Assembly (NCBI RefSeq): GCF_030272615.1
Contig: NC_081414.1
Coordinates: forward strand, 46,360,001-46,424,000
DNA from: Cryptomeria japonica
Taxonomy: Eukaryota; Streptophyta; Pinopsida; Cupressales; Cupressaceae
Reading direction: 5' to 3'
Length of the DNA: 64,000 bases
Below, in pieces: positions 35,485 through 47,422 of the stretch (position 1 is its first letter; every line of letters starts with the position of its first letter). The notes under the pieces are model-generated. The model made no database searches, was not told the DNA's origin, and saw only the letters and a program-made list of their open reading frames with translations. The translations under genes and the position numbers were made by a program.

Positions 35485-36891
35485 TTATTTCTTCTTGTTC
35501 CTGTCCATGATTCTATTGTAATTGACTGGTCTTCTTTGCATATTATTGACCCTTCTTAAGCCTGGTATAAGCCTTTGCAATCTTTCTTCATCTGTTTTGT
35601 TAGTTTGAGCTTGAGTTGCTTCTCGTGGTAGAAGTAGTGACAATAATTGTGGGTGGGATTCAGGGAGTGGGGATAATCTTGCCTCTATTGCCACATTAGC
35701 CTGTACTATTATGTCAATAACTGCATCATTTTGTAACTCAGTGGTAGGCTTTTGCAAGAGTTGTCTCATGTCTTCCCCATCTGATTCTGTGCTTGGTGAT
35801 GTAGGTACTTGATTACTTGTTTGAGATGAAGATGGAAGCACTTGTGTGGACAAATTCCTTTGTGATATGTAATATAATGGTTTTCTTGGTCAATTTAGTA
35901 TATCAAGAGTACATTGTCTTGCTTCGGTGATATGTTGTACATGCTTGTATCCCAATCCTTGATTTCCTGGATTATCATTAGGAACAACAGGTTCTAGTCT
36001 TCCTTTTTTTTGTAACCCAAGGCCTATGGTAGCATCATATCCATGTCTTTGGAGTATTTTGAATCCACTACCATACTGATCTGTGTGTATTTTGGGTATT
36101 GTCATATGATCTTCTTCTCTATATATCCAATGGTTAACATCTTCATTCAAGGATTCTTCCTGTAAGTCACCCCATCTAATGAAAGAGCATGAGTCTGTGT
36201 ATCTAAAAATTTCTTTTCCTTTGTCTTGCTTTTGCATTGTAGTGTGAGGTTTCCCAAAGGACTTAGGTGAAAGAGACAATTGTTTCGCATTTAAAGTATT
36301 TGCAATAGAGTACTCTCCACAACCCATATCCTTTATTTGTAATGAGGATGTAGTAGGCATATCTTTTTGTGTTTCTATGATCTTTAATGTTTCCAACTGT
36401 GTAGTGAGAGGTGCGGCCTGATTGATAGGTACCTGATTATTGACACTGTCTTTCAGATAATTGCAATGTTGGAATGGATTTGGATCACCCTTTATGGTGA
36501 TTTCAATACCATTGTATGGGAATTTGACACAATGATGAAATGTGGATGGTACTACTTGCATGGTGTGAATCCATGGGCGGCCCAATAACATGTTATATCC
36601 TAGCTCTCTGCCCAAGACTTGAAAAGCAACCTCTATTGTTATTGGTCCTACTTGTATAGGTAATGTTACAATGCCTTTAGATGGACGTTCTTTGTCATTG
36701 TAAGCCTTGATATTTATCCTTTTGGAAGAATCAATGTGAAGTTCAGAATATCCCAGTGCTTTGACCAACTTTAAAGTACAAATGTTGAGACCAACTCCCC
36801 CATCTATGAGTACTCTTCTGATTCTTCTCTTATGAATGTAAGCTTCCAGTTGTAGTGGGTCATTATGAAGCAATTTTTCATTAGGAATATC
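35485..36891 (-). pseudogene. G1 protease region with G-patch-like segment
   Basis: A retroviral-type aspartic protease follows gag. VLIDGGVGLNICTL (about 36815-36775) is the active-site loop in the DGG form seen in several plant Ty3/gypsy groups, and LGRELGYNMLLGRPWI is the flap-to-helix region. Downstream, GYDATIGLGLQKKG then GNQGLGY (about 36050-35945) resembles a G-patch, a short glycine-rich motif found next to some retroviral and plant element proteases. TGA after DILN (35889) is explained by CGA. A TAA lies at the junction near 36891. The product would mature the polyprotein. Confidence 0.75.
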
Positions 36892-39452
36892 TTATTCTAT
36901 GAATGCAATATGTGTGCCTTGTGTCAAATTTCCTACCACAGACTGGAAGACATGTTCATCTATATCTTTGTCCACTACTGAATCTTGAAGTGCTTTGTCC
37001 AGTATAGCTCTATGATTGGGTGAGATACACAATAGTTCGAACAATGATATATGTGCCAGAGTTTTCTTAAGTTGCTCAACTACATTGTAGGTCCCTACTA
37101 TTGGTGGTTGATTTTGTGGTATCCCTTGTAAAGTTACCTTTGACCTGCGAGTAACCACTGCACAATCTCTATCTCTGGGAGTAATTGTGATTGTAGCAAT
37201 TAAATCATTTGTATCATAGGTTGTTTTATCAAGATTTATGTTAAATCCCTCTTCATAGTCTTGATGTGTAGATTTGAGATCCATAATATGTTCTATGACT
37301 TCATCTTCAAACCAACCTGAGTGAGATGGTTGACCATGCCCCCAATCTCTGAGACAAAGATTTGTGTCATCATCGTACTTTGGTGCTTCAGATATCATGC
37401 AAATTTGGTTGTCATCTTTATGAGTGTCTTGATGATGGTCCTCCTGAGAAGGTGTTTCTTGTGAATCATTATTTGTTGCATCTCCTGAGCTAATGGCATG
37501 AATAGTGCAGTCGTATGAGACCTTCATGTAGTTAGCCGTATTATCTTGGGTACTTGATGTGGTAGCTTTTCCTTTGTCATGCTTAACAAAAGGATCCTTA
37601 AAAATCGTATGATTTGTATTTGCTGAGGTCTTATCAGTATCAATTGTGATGTCCCCTTGGTCTATCATATCTTGGACCAAGTTTTTCAATTTGTAGCAAC
37701 TTGCCATTTTGTGACCTTTAGTCCTATGATAATCACATAAATCATTGTCATTCTACCATGTGGGTTTGAAAGGACTAGGTTCATATACTCTTGCTTCAGG
37801 TAGAGTGATCATATTTGTCTATATTAACTTTTTGAGTGCTGACTCAATAGGTTCTCCTAAAGGTGTGTAATTTCTTCTTGGAGCATTTATCCTAGGGTAT
37901 CTTGTGTTCGTGTTTTGCGTAGCATTTACATTTACTGATGTTGTGTTATTCCCTATATGTGGATTTGTTGACTGACTCGTTCCCAAAGATAAGATGGGTT
38001 GAGTTCTGTTTATTGTTCTGGCATCTACAATACCATCATTGGTCACATTTTTGTTTTTTGAGCAAAACTTGGATTTGTCATTGTTGTTGGTATTGCCATA
38101 CTTAATAAGACCTTGTTCTACTAATCCCTTCTCACATTTAAGAGCCTTTTCTGTGATTTGTTTAAATGTGGTTAGACATTGCATTTGTATCAGATATTTA
38201 ATCTTAGGGATCAAATTTTCTATGAACATATCCACTTGCTCTGTTTCTGGGATAACTATCTTGCACCTCCTATAGAGAGCCCTCCATCATTGTATGAAGG
38301 ATGCAAATGTTTCATTCTCATATTGTTTAGTGGCACATAAGTCCATCAAAGTAACTATGGTGTCAATGTTGTGAGAGAAGTTTGAAATAAATTGTTTAGC
38401 TAATTCCCCCCATGACGTGATGGTTGATGGTAAATGAGAAAACCACTCTAAAGCCAGACCTCCCAGACTTTTAGGAAATAGTCTCATTAGATAAGTATCT
38501 TCTGAGGCAACTTCTATACATGCCATAAAAAATTCTCTGATATGATCTCTAGGATTGCCCTTCCCACGATATCTATCAAATTTGGGCATTTCAAAATGTT
38601 GTGGGAAAGATGGCATGTATAATGTGTGATCGAATGGATAGGGACATAAGTCTTGCATTGTGTAGCTCTTTTTGTCGTTACCAGTTTGCATAGTTGTCAT
38701 ATGTTGTTGCAAATTCTGTATTTGTTGTGTCAGAATATCTATTGGTGTCAAAGGTATACCTTGTGTTTGTGTATGTCCCACAAAAGGATTCATGGTTACA
38801 TAACTAGGAGGTTGTTGGAAGGTACCAAGATTATAACCTTGTGTGTTGTGTGTTCCACTAGGTACTGTAAAATAGGCGATATGCAAACCCATGTTTGGTT
38901 GAGTTGTACTTGCTATATTGGCAATACCTAGGTTTGCATTTTGATAACTATACGTGGATCCCATAGAATAGGAAACTAGAGGTTGGGTTGCACTTGTTTC
39001 TTGCATTTGAATAGGTGCTCAGACACTTGATATTATCGATATACTCTATGATGGTATACTAGCATTGACCGCTGAAGATGACATGCTTGTTTGAAAGTTT
39101 GCATTTGTGTTGACATTTGTTTGGAGAGGTACGCTTTGAGGAAGACTGGTGTTTGACTGTTATCTTGACCTAAAGGTTTTCTTGGTGGTAAAATCTTTGT
39201 GACATCAAAATCCTCAGGTAGTTTTGCCCCATTTTGTATTAATAGCGAATGATACTTGTCCCTATCACTATGTATAAGTGCATCTAGGATCATGAGGACA
39301 TGAGGGTCTTGCTATGCAGACTCAATTTCTTCCTTTGTCAAATGTTGTTGTAATTCATTTAAGGTGGACATTGTTTGTGTACCTGAGTGTTGACCTATTG
39401 ACATGTCCATGTTCCAAGTAGGGTTTATAAACTGTGTGTTGTTCAGGTCCAT
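36892..39452 (-). pseudogene. G1 gag
   Basis: This is the capsid/nucleocapsid precursor. The likely start is the ATG at 39452 (MDLNNTQFINPTW). The retrotransposon gag domain is at about 38450-38550: MPKFDRYRGKGNPRDHI, LMRLFPKSLGGLALEWF, SWGELAKQFISNF. A zinc-knuckle-like CDYHRTKGHKMASC lies near 37690-37730, followed by a hydrophilic stretch to 36892. Breaks are a TAG after EIESA, a frameshift near 39030, TGA in SVxAPIQ, TGA after FIQ, and TAG in LIxTNM and TWxNDN. Stops again sit at CAG or CGA sites. Confidence 0.8.
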
Positions 39453-39962
39453 TATTCCTTTTTCTTTCTGGGACCTTGTGACGAGCATCTAAAATTTCCT
39501 ATATGAGGATGGTTCAATGCAAGACGATGACCTAACACTAGACAGTAGATGTAAATATGAGGTAAGCAAGACTATACTAGACTCTCTATTGAGGATTTTG
39601 ATGTGAGACCTGTTTAGCCTTTCTAGATTTCTCTAATGCAAGTCTTTCCATTTGTTGATGAAGTTGTTCAGCTTCAATCTCTCTATCAATTTTACAGGAA
39701 ATCCTAGACTCAATGTCTATCTTGTATATGACTCCTATATATTGAGGTGCGCTTCTTCTTAAATCCCAAGCTAAGTTAGCTAGACCATCAATGATTTCTC
39801 ATTGACCACCATTTGGAACTAGATTAGGTTGCTTGAAGGGGAGAAAGCCATCACTTGGGAGGCCCATGAAGGCACATGCTATGAACCTATAACTGATAAT
39901 GGACTTAGACGTATATGAGGTCTAGATGAAGACATATATGCTAATGCAGGACTATGCAACTA

Positions 39963-40102
39963 ATATGGATGATAATGCAAAAGACTTAGGATGTAAATGG
40001 GACTATGTAAAAGACATATGATGATAATGAGGATGTAAGTGGGACTATGCAAAAGACTATGGATGATAATGAGGACGTAAGTGGGACTATGCAAAAGACT
40101 AT
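39963..40102. repeat. 42-bp minisatellite, about 3.3 copies
   Basis: The unit begins gatgataatgagga and ends gcaaaagactatg. The last two units are nearly identical; the first is shorter and diverged. Confidence 0.85.
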
Positions 40103-40659
40103 GTAAGGGACTGCCTATGGTCACAAGTATGTAAGGATTTTTGAGAATCAGTTTCAAAATGGACTTTGTTTTTGGTAACTTCGTGTGTAGGACAATGTTT
40201 TATAGTTTTCCAAATCTGAGAATAATGGTTGGTAAGTATGTATAGCTGACTGACTCAATTTTCATACAATCTTTGAAAATTTGGAGATACGTGGGATAGG
40301 GCCTAAACTAGCCCAAGGGACTGACTCAATACTAGTCTATCACAATGATACATAAAAAAGCATGGAATACAATCTTAGGCTGGATATTGGACACCATTCG
40401 GTGAGGCCCCTATAGCAAAATACCAAAACAAGATGGGCAGATAGAGAGTCTAGCAACATTGGCTTCACTCCATGGCACACACTTCTCGAGCATGCCAGTC
40501 TCTCTTACCCTGAAGATCTGAAGATGTTATCACCGAGGGATTTATGTCTCATAATGTAAGGTACATGAGGGTATCTATGGGGTATGATCCGCACTCCTGG
40601 AACCATTGAACGTAGGATTTTTTGCAACTAATTTGGTTCTTAGTATTAGGTTTTGAGGG

Positions 40660-41030
40660 ATCCCGATCCAATGACAAATTCTCAAAGCAAGCCACTTAAG
40701 GCTTTAGTTGAGCTTATCGGTGCAGGGAAGACCCCCACATACATCAAATTCACTCAACACTCTAGCCGCTTGACCAGTATATTTATATAGCAGCTCGAAA
40801 AACCCACTCAAGAGTACGCTGGGAGAGATGATATCCCCAACACATCCCAATTTGAAGTACCTCTGTGGGGTGAGGAAATCCCCAGTCAAAGATACCCCTC
40901 ACTATGTAGAATAAAAGAAAAATTTGGATGTCGTTGTCACCTTCCTTCTTTCTCCCAAGACCCTGAAGGCGAGTGGAAAGGCAGTTAGTGCAACAGTAGG
41001 TCCACCCTAGACACAAGAAAAATTATTTAC
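40660..41030 (-). repeat. Leader block shared with G2 (5640-6010)
   Basis: Direct-orientation match to 5640-6010. It shows that G1 and G2 belong to one gypsy group. It contains the words gcaagccacttaaggct and gatatccccaac. Confidence 0.8.
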
Positions 41031-42261
41031 CTTAAAAAAGAAAAATGATTTAATCTAATGCAGCCTGATTCATGTTTGTTTTATAGCCCAAATTTAGGTG
41101 TTAGATCCACATGTGCATGTCAATTTTAAACACCAAATCCAAGAATGAAGGCATACATGTCAATTTTAACCATTTGTTTGATTTTTAAGCACCAAAAACC
41201 AAGTGTGAGACACATGCATGTCAATTTTAGCCCATGTTCATTTTAAACACCAACAACGAAGTGTGAGATTATGCATGCATGTCCTTTTTAACTGTTGTTG
41301 ATTTTAAGCACTAAAAATTGAAGTGCGAGGTGTGCATGCAAAATTACTAATCTAATCCTCTCTGCAAATCCGCCACAAGCTGTAAATAGAAGATTAGTAG
41401 TAAAATTAAACCAAAAAAAAATAGAAACTCAAAACTTGACAGAGGCAATTGCGTGATGATACCTGAGTGAATGCGTGATACTTACAGACCGAATGTGTAA
41501 CACTGACAGAGCGAATGCATAAATTTGATAGACTGAATGCGTAACACTATCTGGTCTATTGCGTAGCACTAACAGCTCAATTGTGTGATAGAATGCATAC
41601 AACAAAAAAATAAAAAGTCAAAAAGACACAAGAAAACTAAACCCGATCAGGAACTTGTGAAACCAATTGTGAAGCCCTAGCCAAATCTTGCATCATCCAC
41701 TCAATATTGATTAGATCATATTTAACTATATAAGAAAGAACTAGGCTATTATATCTATCTAAGGCCAGTTGTTCTTCCAAATCCTATATCAATTTTTCTT
41801 CCTGGAGAAATTTTTGATATCATTTGGCCTCCCTCCTTTGTTGTTTTGTCCTTCTTGCACCTAAAATTTTGAACTGAACTTTTCTTGCCATAAACTTTGT
41901 TAATCAAATCCTAAAGTAAAAAGTAATTTTGATCCCGAATTAACCAAATTTAGGATAGAATTATATAGAATCGATAACAGACAGAAGAAAAATTAAAACA
42001 ATAATTAACCCTATGGATGTGTGACCCAAAAAGGGCGATTGCGTGATTTGGACAGGGCGATTGTGTGACCCTGTCAGGATGAATGCATGACCCTGAAGGG
42101 TCAAATGCATAATTTTTTCTATGCAATTGCGTTACGATTTAAGATCAATTGTGTGACAGAAAATCTTTTCTTGAAATTCATGCAACTTGCAAAAAAAATG
42201 AAAAATCTGCACAATCTACAAAAAACACATAGAACACAGAAAAAGGTTAAATTGTTGTTAG

Positions 42262-42282
42262 TTCACGCTGGGTTCACCAAAA
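42262..42282 (-). promoter_or_regulatory. G1 primer-binding site region
   Basis: On the minus strand, directly after the 5' LTR, the sequence is ttTTGGTGAACCCAGCGTGAA. TGG followed by a GC-rich stretch is expected for a tRNA primer site. I do not identify the tRNA. Confidence 0.55.
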
Positions 42283-43517
42283 TGCGGGATGTAAAATTCA
42301 TCTTCTATTAAACAAAGTAATCAATTAGAAACAAGGGAAATCACGAATTCCTATCCTAATTAGAATTTAACAAACAATACAATGGAATAACACAATTAAG
42401 AAATATGAATCAATATAATCAAATCAAATCAAGAACTCCCTATTTTGTGACTGCGTATTGCTTCCATTGCTCTTCTCCTCTTCTTGGTATGATGGTTCTC
42501 AAATATTGCGCTGGTAACTTGCAAGTGACACAAAGATTCAAAGTTCATGATTCCTAGAAAATGGAGAGGATTGGATGCTCAATTTATAGAAAATTGGATG
42601 AAATTGATTGAAAGGTGGAACATAATGATCAAGAGGTGTGGACTTACGTGAGCTCAAATGCAAATTGATAGTTGAACTGTTGATTGTAGGAGTGAAACTC
42701 AATAGATTGATGAAAGAGTTAACTGAAGGAAGAAAAAGAATGATTGGAGGAAATAAAGAGGATGACATAGAGAGCTAAATTTAGAAAAAGCTAACTGAAA
42801 GATGGAAATAGAAGTTGGAGAGATAAATGATTTAATTAATTAATTGATTCAATTAATTAATTTAGCATGTGCTTGCATTTAGATTTAGATTTTCAATTTA
42901 ATCTTTGCATGAAATATTATTCAAACAATTGAATTTATTAATTCAATTTAGCATTTGAATATATTTAGAACTTGACTTTGATTTTCAATTTGGTTTTTGA
43001 AATCATGCACATGTATTTGAATTTGGAAGAAATTAGAAGAATGTGAAATTAGAATTTGGGGAACTAGAAGAATCAATTAGTTAATTAAATAATTTAAAGA
43101 AACTATTTAATTATGTTAGAAATGGACTTTAGTTAAATAATAAAGATTATTTAAATTAAAGGAATTAAATCATAATTAATTAAATAATAAATATTTAATT
43201 AATATTTAGAAAAGGGTTGAATGATGAAATGATTAGAGATAGAGATTGAATAATTAGTGATTTATTTAAATAATAAAGATTATTTAAATTGGAGAATTAA
43301 TCAGAATTAATTAAATAATAAATATTTAATTAATATTTAGAAAATGATTAAAATGATTAAATGATGATAGAATAACAAATAGAATAATTAGTAAGATTAT
43401 GAGGAAATATGAAATTAGAAGAATAAGATTAATTAACTTAATTAAATAATAAAGATTATTTAATCAATTAGAGGAATAATTAGTACATGATCAATGAGAC
43501 ATTTTTAGGTGTCTACA
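42283..43517 (-). repeat. G1 5' LTR (right)
   Basis: 1235 bp. It matches 24893-26173, apart from short indels such as the loss of about 30 bp near 42705. The minus-strand TATA box TATAAATT lies at 42587-42580, which would drive gag-pol transcription. Confidence 0.95.
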
Positions 43518-43594
43518 AACATCATTACCGGTTATAACTGACGTCAATGACAACATAAAATTTCATCAATGCAATCTTCATACAAGTGCCAACA
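43518..43594 (-). repeat. Copia-A 3' LTR, piece 3, and polypurine tract beyond
   Basis: aacatcattaccggtt continues exactly where piece 2 stops (compare 48751 onward in the intact LTR) and ends GTGCCAACA. Directly right, atctccccctttggc (43595-43609) is the minus-strand tract GCCAAAGGGGGAGAT. Confidence 0.9.
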
Positions 43595-43751
43595 ATCTCC
43601 CCCTTTGGCATTGATGGCAATACAAGTATCAATACCCTTGATTGCTATGATTGTGAATAGGAATCCCGGTTTACACTTTACCATGTATTCTCCTTTAACC
43701 GAGTCTCCATGTCTTCAACTAGTAACTGGCTATAGATCTTCTCTTTGTCAA

Positions 43752-44740
43752 TCACACAATAGTATCTTTCAAATATCTGAATATCCTCTTGGTTGCTATC
43801 AAATGTGTCTCCTTTGGATTCTTTTGAAATCTAGCAAATAAACCAACTGCATGAGAAATATCCAGTCTGTTGTGAACAACATAATGAAATTTTGCTATCA
43901 TTGACCTGTACTCCTTTTCATCAACATATGCAGCTTCATCCTCCTTAGACATTTTACAACCTGTAACCATTGGTGTCCCAACTAGTTTATAGTCACTTGT
44001 TCTAGATGTCTTCAATACCTCTTTCACATATTTAGACTGTGTGATGAAAATACCACTCTTCATCTGCTAAATTCGCAAACCTATGAAAAATTTTATCTGT
44101 CCTACTAGAGACATTTCAGATTCACTTTTCTTATCATTTGCAAAGTCATTACTCATGTCATCATTGCCTCCAAATATGATATCATCCACAAACACTTCAC
44201 TAGCCAGTATCTTATCTCCTTCAGATTTGAGATATATATTGTTGTCTTCACTAGTTCTCGGAAAAACTTATCTTCATCACATGTGAATGTAGTCTTTCAT
44301 ATGATTCTCTCAGTGCTTGCTTTAAACCATATAGTGCCTTGTGCAATTTACACACCATATCCTTTGCATCAATCAAAGCATAACCATCTAGCTGCCCAAT
44401 GTATACTTCTTCCAATATTCCATTTAGAAATGTTGACTTCACATCTGTCTGATATACTTTGAATCCCTTATATGTTGCAAATGCAAGTAGAGTTCTAACA
44501 CCTTCCAATCTAGCAACTGGTGCAAATGTCTCACCATAGTCTTCACCTTCTTCCTATGCATAACCTTTGCATACCAGTCTAGCTTTGTTTCTGACTACTA
44601 CTCCATCTTCATTCAGTTTATTCCTGAATGCCCATTTAGTACCTATCACATTTTTATCCACTAGTTTGGGTACTAGGGTCCATGTATTGTTCTTCTCAAT
44701 TTGGTCAAGCTCATCCTCCATAGCTTTAATCTAGTGATCA
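43752..44740 (-). pseudogene. Copia-A reverse transcriptase (RNase H missing)
   Basis: The Ty1/copia RT is in pieces. It begins with AMEDELDQIEKNNTW (about 44715), VIGTKWAFRNKLNED, KARLVCKGYA, then GETFAPVARLEGVRTLLA, FKVYQTDVKSTFLNG and CKLHKALYGLKQALRES. The active-site box FVDDIIFGG is intact near 44180. Then come GIFITQSKYVKEVL, LVGTPMV, RLDISHAVGLFARF and IFRYLKDT, after which the coding sequence stops short of RNase H. About 150 bp of unrelated-looking sequence separate it from the polypurine tract, so the pol end was deleted. Stops include a TAG in YAxEEG at a former CAG and a TAG in DHxIKA. Confidence 0.85.
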
Positions 44741-44907
44741 TCTCCAAATGTTTCCTTATTAGTTTTAGGCTCAATAGTGGAGATCATGCAAGAATTCTCT
44801 TTGATTCTTCTTTTGGTTAATACTCCAACATCTTTATCTGCAATAATCTAGTCAGGATTATGATTGAGTCTCACATACCTTAGAATGACATGATCATTAT
44901 CTTCAAG

Positions 44908-46112
44908 TTATTCTTCTTCACTTTCATCATCTTCTTCTGAATCTACTTGTTCTGGTTGAAATGGTACAACAACATTCACTTCACCAGCTTCTGCCTTCAT
45001 AGGTTCTAGTTCTAAAATCAGAATGCAAGATTCTTCATCCTTTTTCTCCTCACTGGTTTCTCCTAAGAGTTTAGGATACTCATCCAGTTGAACATTAGCA
45101 CTCTTAATGATTCTTTGTGTTCGATTGTTATAACATTTGTAGGCCTTACTCTTGGTGGAGTAACCAAGAAAAATGCCTTCATCACTTTTATCCTCAAACT
45201 TACTGACATAGTCACCTCTCTTGATAAAATATTTACTACCAAAAATCTTAAAATAACTGACATTGGGTGATCTACCATGCCAGTATTCATAAGGAGTTTT
45301 ATCCTTACCTCTCTTTACCAATATCTAGTTCATAGTATATATAGTTGTGCTGACAGCTTCTCTCCAAAAAAAAATTTCTACTCCTCCTTGTATAAGCATC
45401 ATTCTAGCAGCTTCAACAACTGACCGGTTGTTCCTCTTCACAATATCATTCTATTGTGGTGTCCTCAGTGCAGAAATCTTCCTCTTGATCAACATTGTCT
45501 TCACAATATCTAGTGAACTCCTGTGAAGTAAATTCACCACCTTGATCAATCCTCAAACACTTTATCTTCTTACCACTTTCCTTTTCAGCTAAGGCCCTGA
45601 ATGCCTTGAACTTACTGAAGGCTTTTGTTTTGTCCTTCAAGAATGTGACCCACATCATTCTTGAGCAATAATTAGTAAAGATCATAAAATATCTATCACC
45701 TTGAATACTTTTAGTCCTTATTGGTCTACAGAGGTCTGTATGAACCAAATCTAACAAATGTTCTGCTAAAAAAAGATTTGCTCTTAAAAGTTGAGGATGT
45801 CATCTTTCCTAATTGACATTCCTTACATAGATCATTCACCGGTTTGTCCAACTGAGGAAAACCTCTTACCAACTTTGACTTACTGACCTTAACAATGTTA
45901 TCAAAATTTATATGACAAAATATCTGATGCCAAAGCCAACTATCATCTACTTTAGCAATTAAATAGTTGTTGACTTTAGGATTTAGGTGAAACGGGTTAC
46001 CTTTTTTCTGCTTGCCGGTTGCAATTAGTTCACCTTTTCTCCCATAGATTTTGCACATTCCATCTTTGAATTCCAATGGATAACCTATGTCATTGAGTTG
46101 GAAAACACTCAA
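44908..46112 (-). pseudogene. Copia-A integrase
   Basis: Copia integrase, upstream of RT as expected. The zinc region has WLWHQIFCHIN and LCKECQLGKM (HHCC). The core starts LDLVHTDLCRPI (first D) and KIKCLRIDQGGEFTSQEF (second D). After a frameshift near 45500 the third acidic position reads NDIVKRNNRSVVEAA, where VER is usual. The catalytic glutamate is therefore lysine. The C-terminal part has KTPYEYWHGRSPNV, YFKIFGSKYFI and FEDKSDEGIFLGYS. It ends in a very acidic tail (44908-44970). Stops and frameshifts also lie near 45320 and 45740. Confidence 0.85.
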
Positions 46113-46136
46113 AAGATTGTGCTTTAATCCTTCAAC

Positions 46137-46634
46137 CTAGTAGACATCATCTAGACTACTCTTTCCATTAAGAGAAATGGTTCCCTTTCCTTTTACCATG
46201 AAGGGTGAGTCATTTCCAAATCTCACAACTCCTCCATCAAATTCCTTAAAAGTAAGAAATTTACTCTGGTCACTGGTCATGTGGTGTGAACAACCACTAT
46301 CAATGATCCAATCATCATAACTATCCATGTGAGAAACTAATGCCTTCTGATTAGATGACTCCTCTTTAATGGCTATAAAGACAATGTCTTCATTAGCATC
46401 TCCCTTAGATTCCTCATCAGTGATACCACCATCAATTGCAATGAGACAATCTCTTTTGCCTTTTCCTTTGTATTTCTTGTACTTCTCACACTTATGCTCA
46501 TTGTCACCATTAGGATAGTTAGCAACAATGTGTCCAATCTTGTTGTATGCAAAACATTTCAAAGGTAATTTACCTTTGTACTTACCGGTACCTCTAGGCA
46601 ACCGCTTGGCCAACAATGCTTCAAGCTCAATCAA
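46137..46634 (-). pseudogene. Copia-A nucleocapsid and protease
   Basis: The zinc knuckle reads CFAYNKIGHIVANYP where CxxCxxxGHxxxxCP is expected. Two cysteines have become tyrosine (TGY to TAY), so metal binding is lost. A lysine-rich stretch follows, then the protease with WIIDSGCSHHMT (active-site DSG) and GKGTISLNGK. Its frame differs from the gag ORF upstream by one shift near 46700. Confidence 0.85.
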
Positions 46635-46749
46635 ACTGTCTTCATCATCAACTTCTCTGTTGGATCTAGATTCATAACTGTGACTGACATCTCTACTTTT
46701 TCCTCATAGAAGGGTTAGAAACTGAAGCTCTAAATACAGATTCAAATCT

Positions 46750-47352
46750 CTAAGCACTACCATCATAACCATTTAATTCAAATGCAGTAATCTTACCAAT
46801 GATGGAGTCAAGAGTTACCTTAGTTTTATCAATAGACTTTAGCTCTTGAATGGCTGCAACTCGGATAGCGTAGATCGATAGAAAGGTTCTCAATACTTTA
46901 CTAACCATTGTGGCATCCTCCACTTTACCACCAACACTCTTGATCTCACTAACTATCTCTTTTATCCTCTGGCCATACTGTTGCATATTGTCACCTTCAG
47001 CCATCTGCATGTCATCAAATTTACCTCTCAGACTCTCTTCTTTGGCAATCTTCACATGCTCATCATTGCTATAGATTTCTTCAAGTTTCTTCCACACCTC
47101 ATAAGCATTTCCCACACCATGGACATCAACATACTCTGAATCAGACAAAGAACTAATAATGGCCTCCAATGCTTGATTATTTTCTTGTTGCTCTTTCTTT
47201 TGATGATCAGACATAGTCCCACTAGGTGCAACATATTGAGTACCAACATGTTCCCAGTATTGACTTCCTAGACTCTTGATATATATTTTCATTCTATCAC
47301 TCCATATTCTATAGTTTTACCTATTAAACTTCGGACCTTCTTTCTTCATCAT
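46750..47352 (-). pseudogene. Copia-A gag (capsid)
   Basis: The likely start is the ATG at 47352 (MMKKEGPKF). A TAA near 47320 interrupts it, and the open part is 47292-46750. It matches the copia gag (UBN2-type) pattern: NYRIWSDRMKIYIKSLG, NAYEVWKKLEEIYS, LRGKFDDMQMAEGDNM, YGQRIKEIVSEIKSVGG and VSKVLRTFLSIYA. It ends with a TAG that a CAG would explain (GSAxRFES). The capsid packages the element RNA in cytoplasmic particles. Confidence 0.85.
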
Positions 47353-47405
47353 GTTCTTCAAGATCTTTACCTCAAGCTATTAGGCTTAGACCTTAGAGGA
47401 CCTAA

Positions 47406-47421
47406 AACACTCTAATACCAA
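47406..47421 (-). promoter_or_regulatory. Copia-A primer-binding site
   Basis: The minus strand reads ATTGGTATTAGAGTG next to the 5' LTR. The plant copia site complementary to initiator methionine tRNA is TGGTATCAGAGC, so one C-to-T change is present. Confidence 0.8.
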
Positions 47422-47422
47422 T

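Larger units (their letters stand above)
39453..42260 (-). other. G1 5' leader
   Basis: About 2.8 kb without coding capacity between gag and the primer-binding site. It contains the block shared with G2 (40660-41030), a 42-bp minisatellite, a series of degenerate units of about 60 bp (41040-41340: atgcatgtcaattttaa, then caccaaaaaccaagtgtgag), and words of the type gaatgcgtgac (41440-41600 and 42020-42130). Confidence 0.7.
24893..43517 (-). mobile_element. G1: 18.6-kb Ty3/gypsy element of Tat type with antisense PMD gene
   Basis: Ends TGCGGGATG and GTGTCTACA; the perfect duplication aacat lies at 24888-24892 and 43518-43522. The two LTRs (1281 and 1235 bp) differ at 13 of the first 243 positions, and 11 of those are transitions. 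On the minus strand the order is leader, gag, protease with a G-patch-like segment, RT, RNase H, a second (archaeal-type) RNase H, then integrase. That is Ty3/gypsy order, and the double RNase H is characteristic of the Tat lineage. Between pol and the 3' LTR lie about 5.5 kb with an antisense PMD gene and minisatellites. The element sits in the left LTR of Copia-A, so it is younger than Copia-A. Confidence 0.95.
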
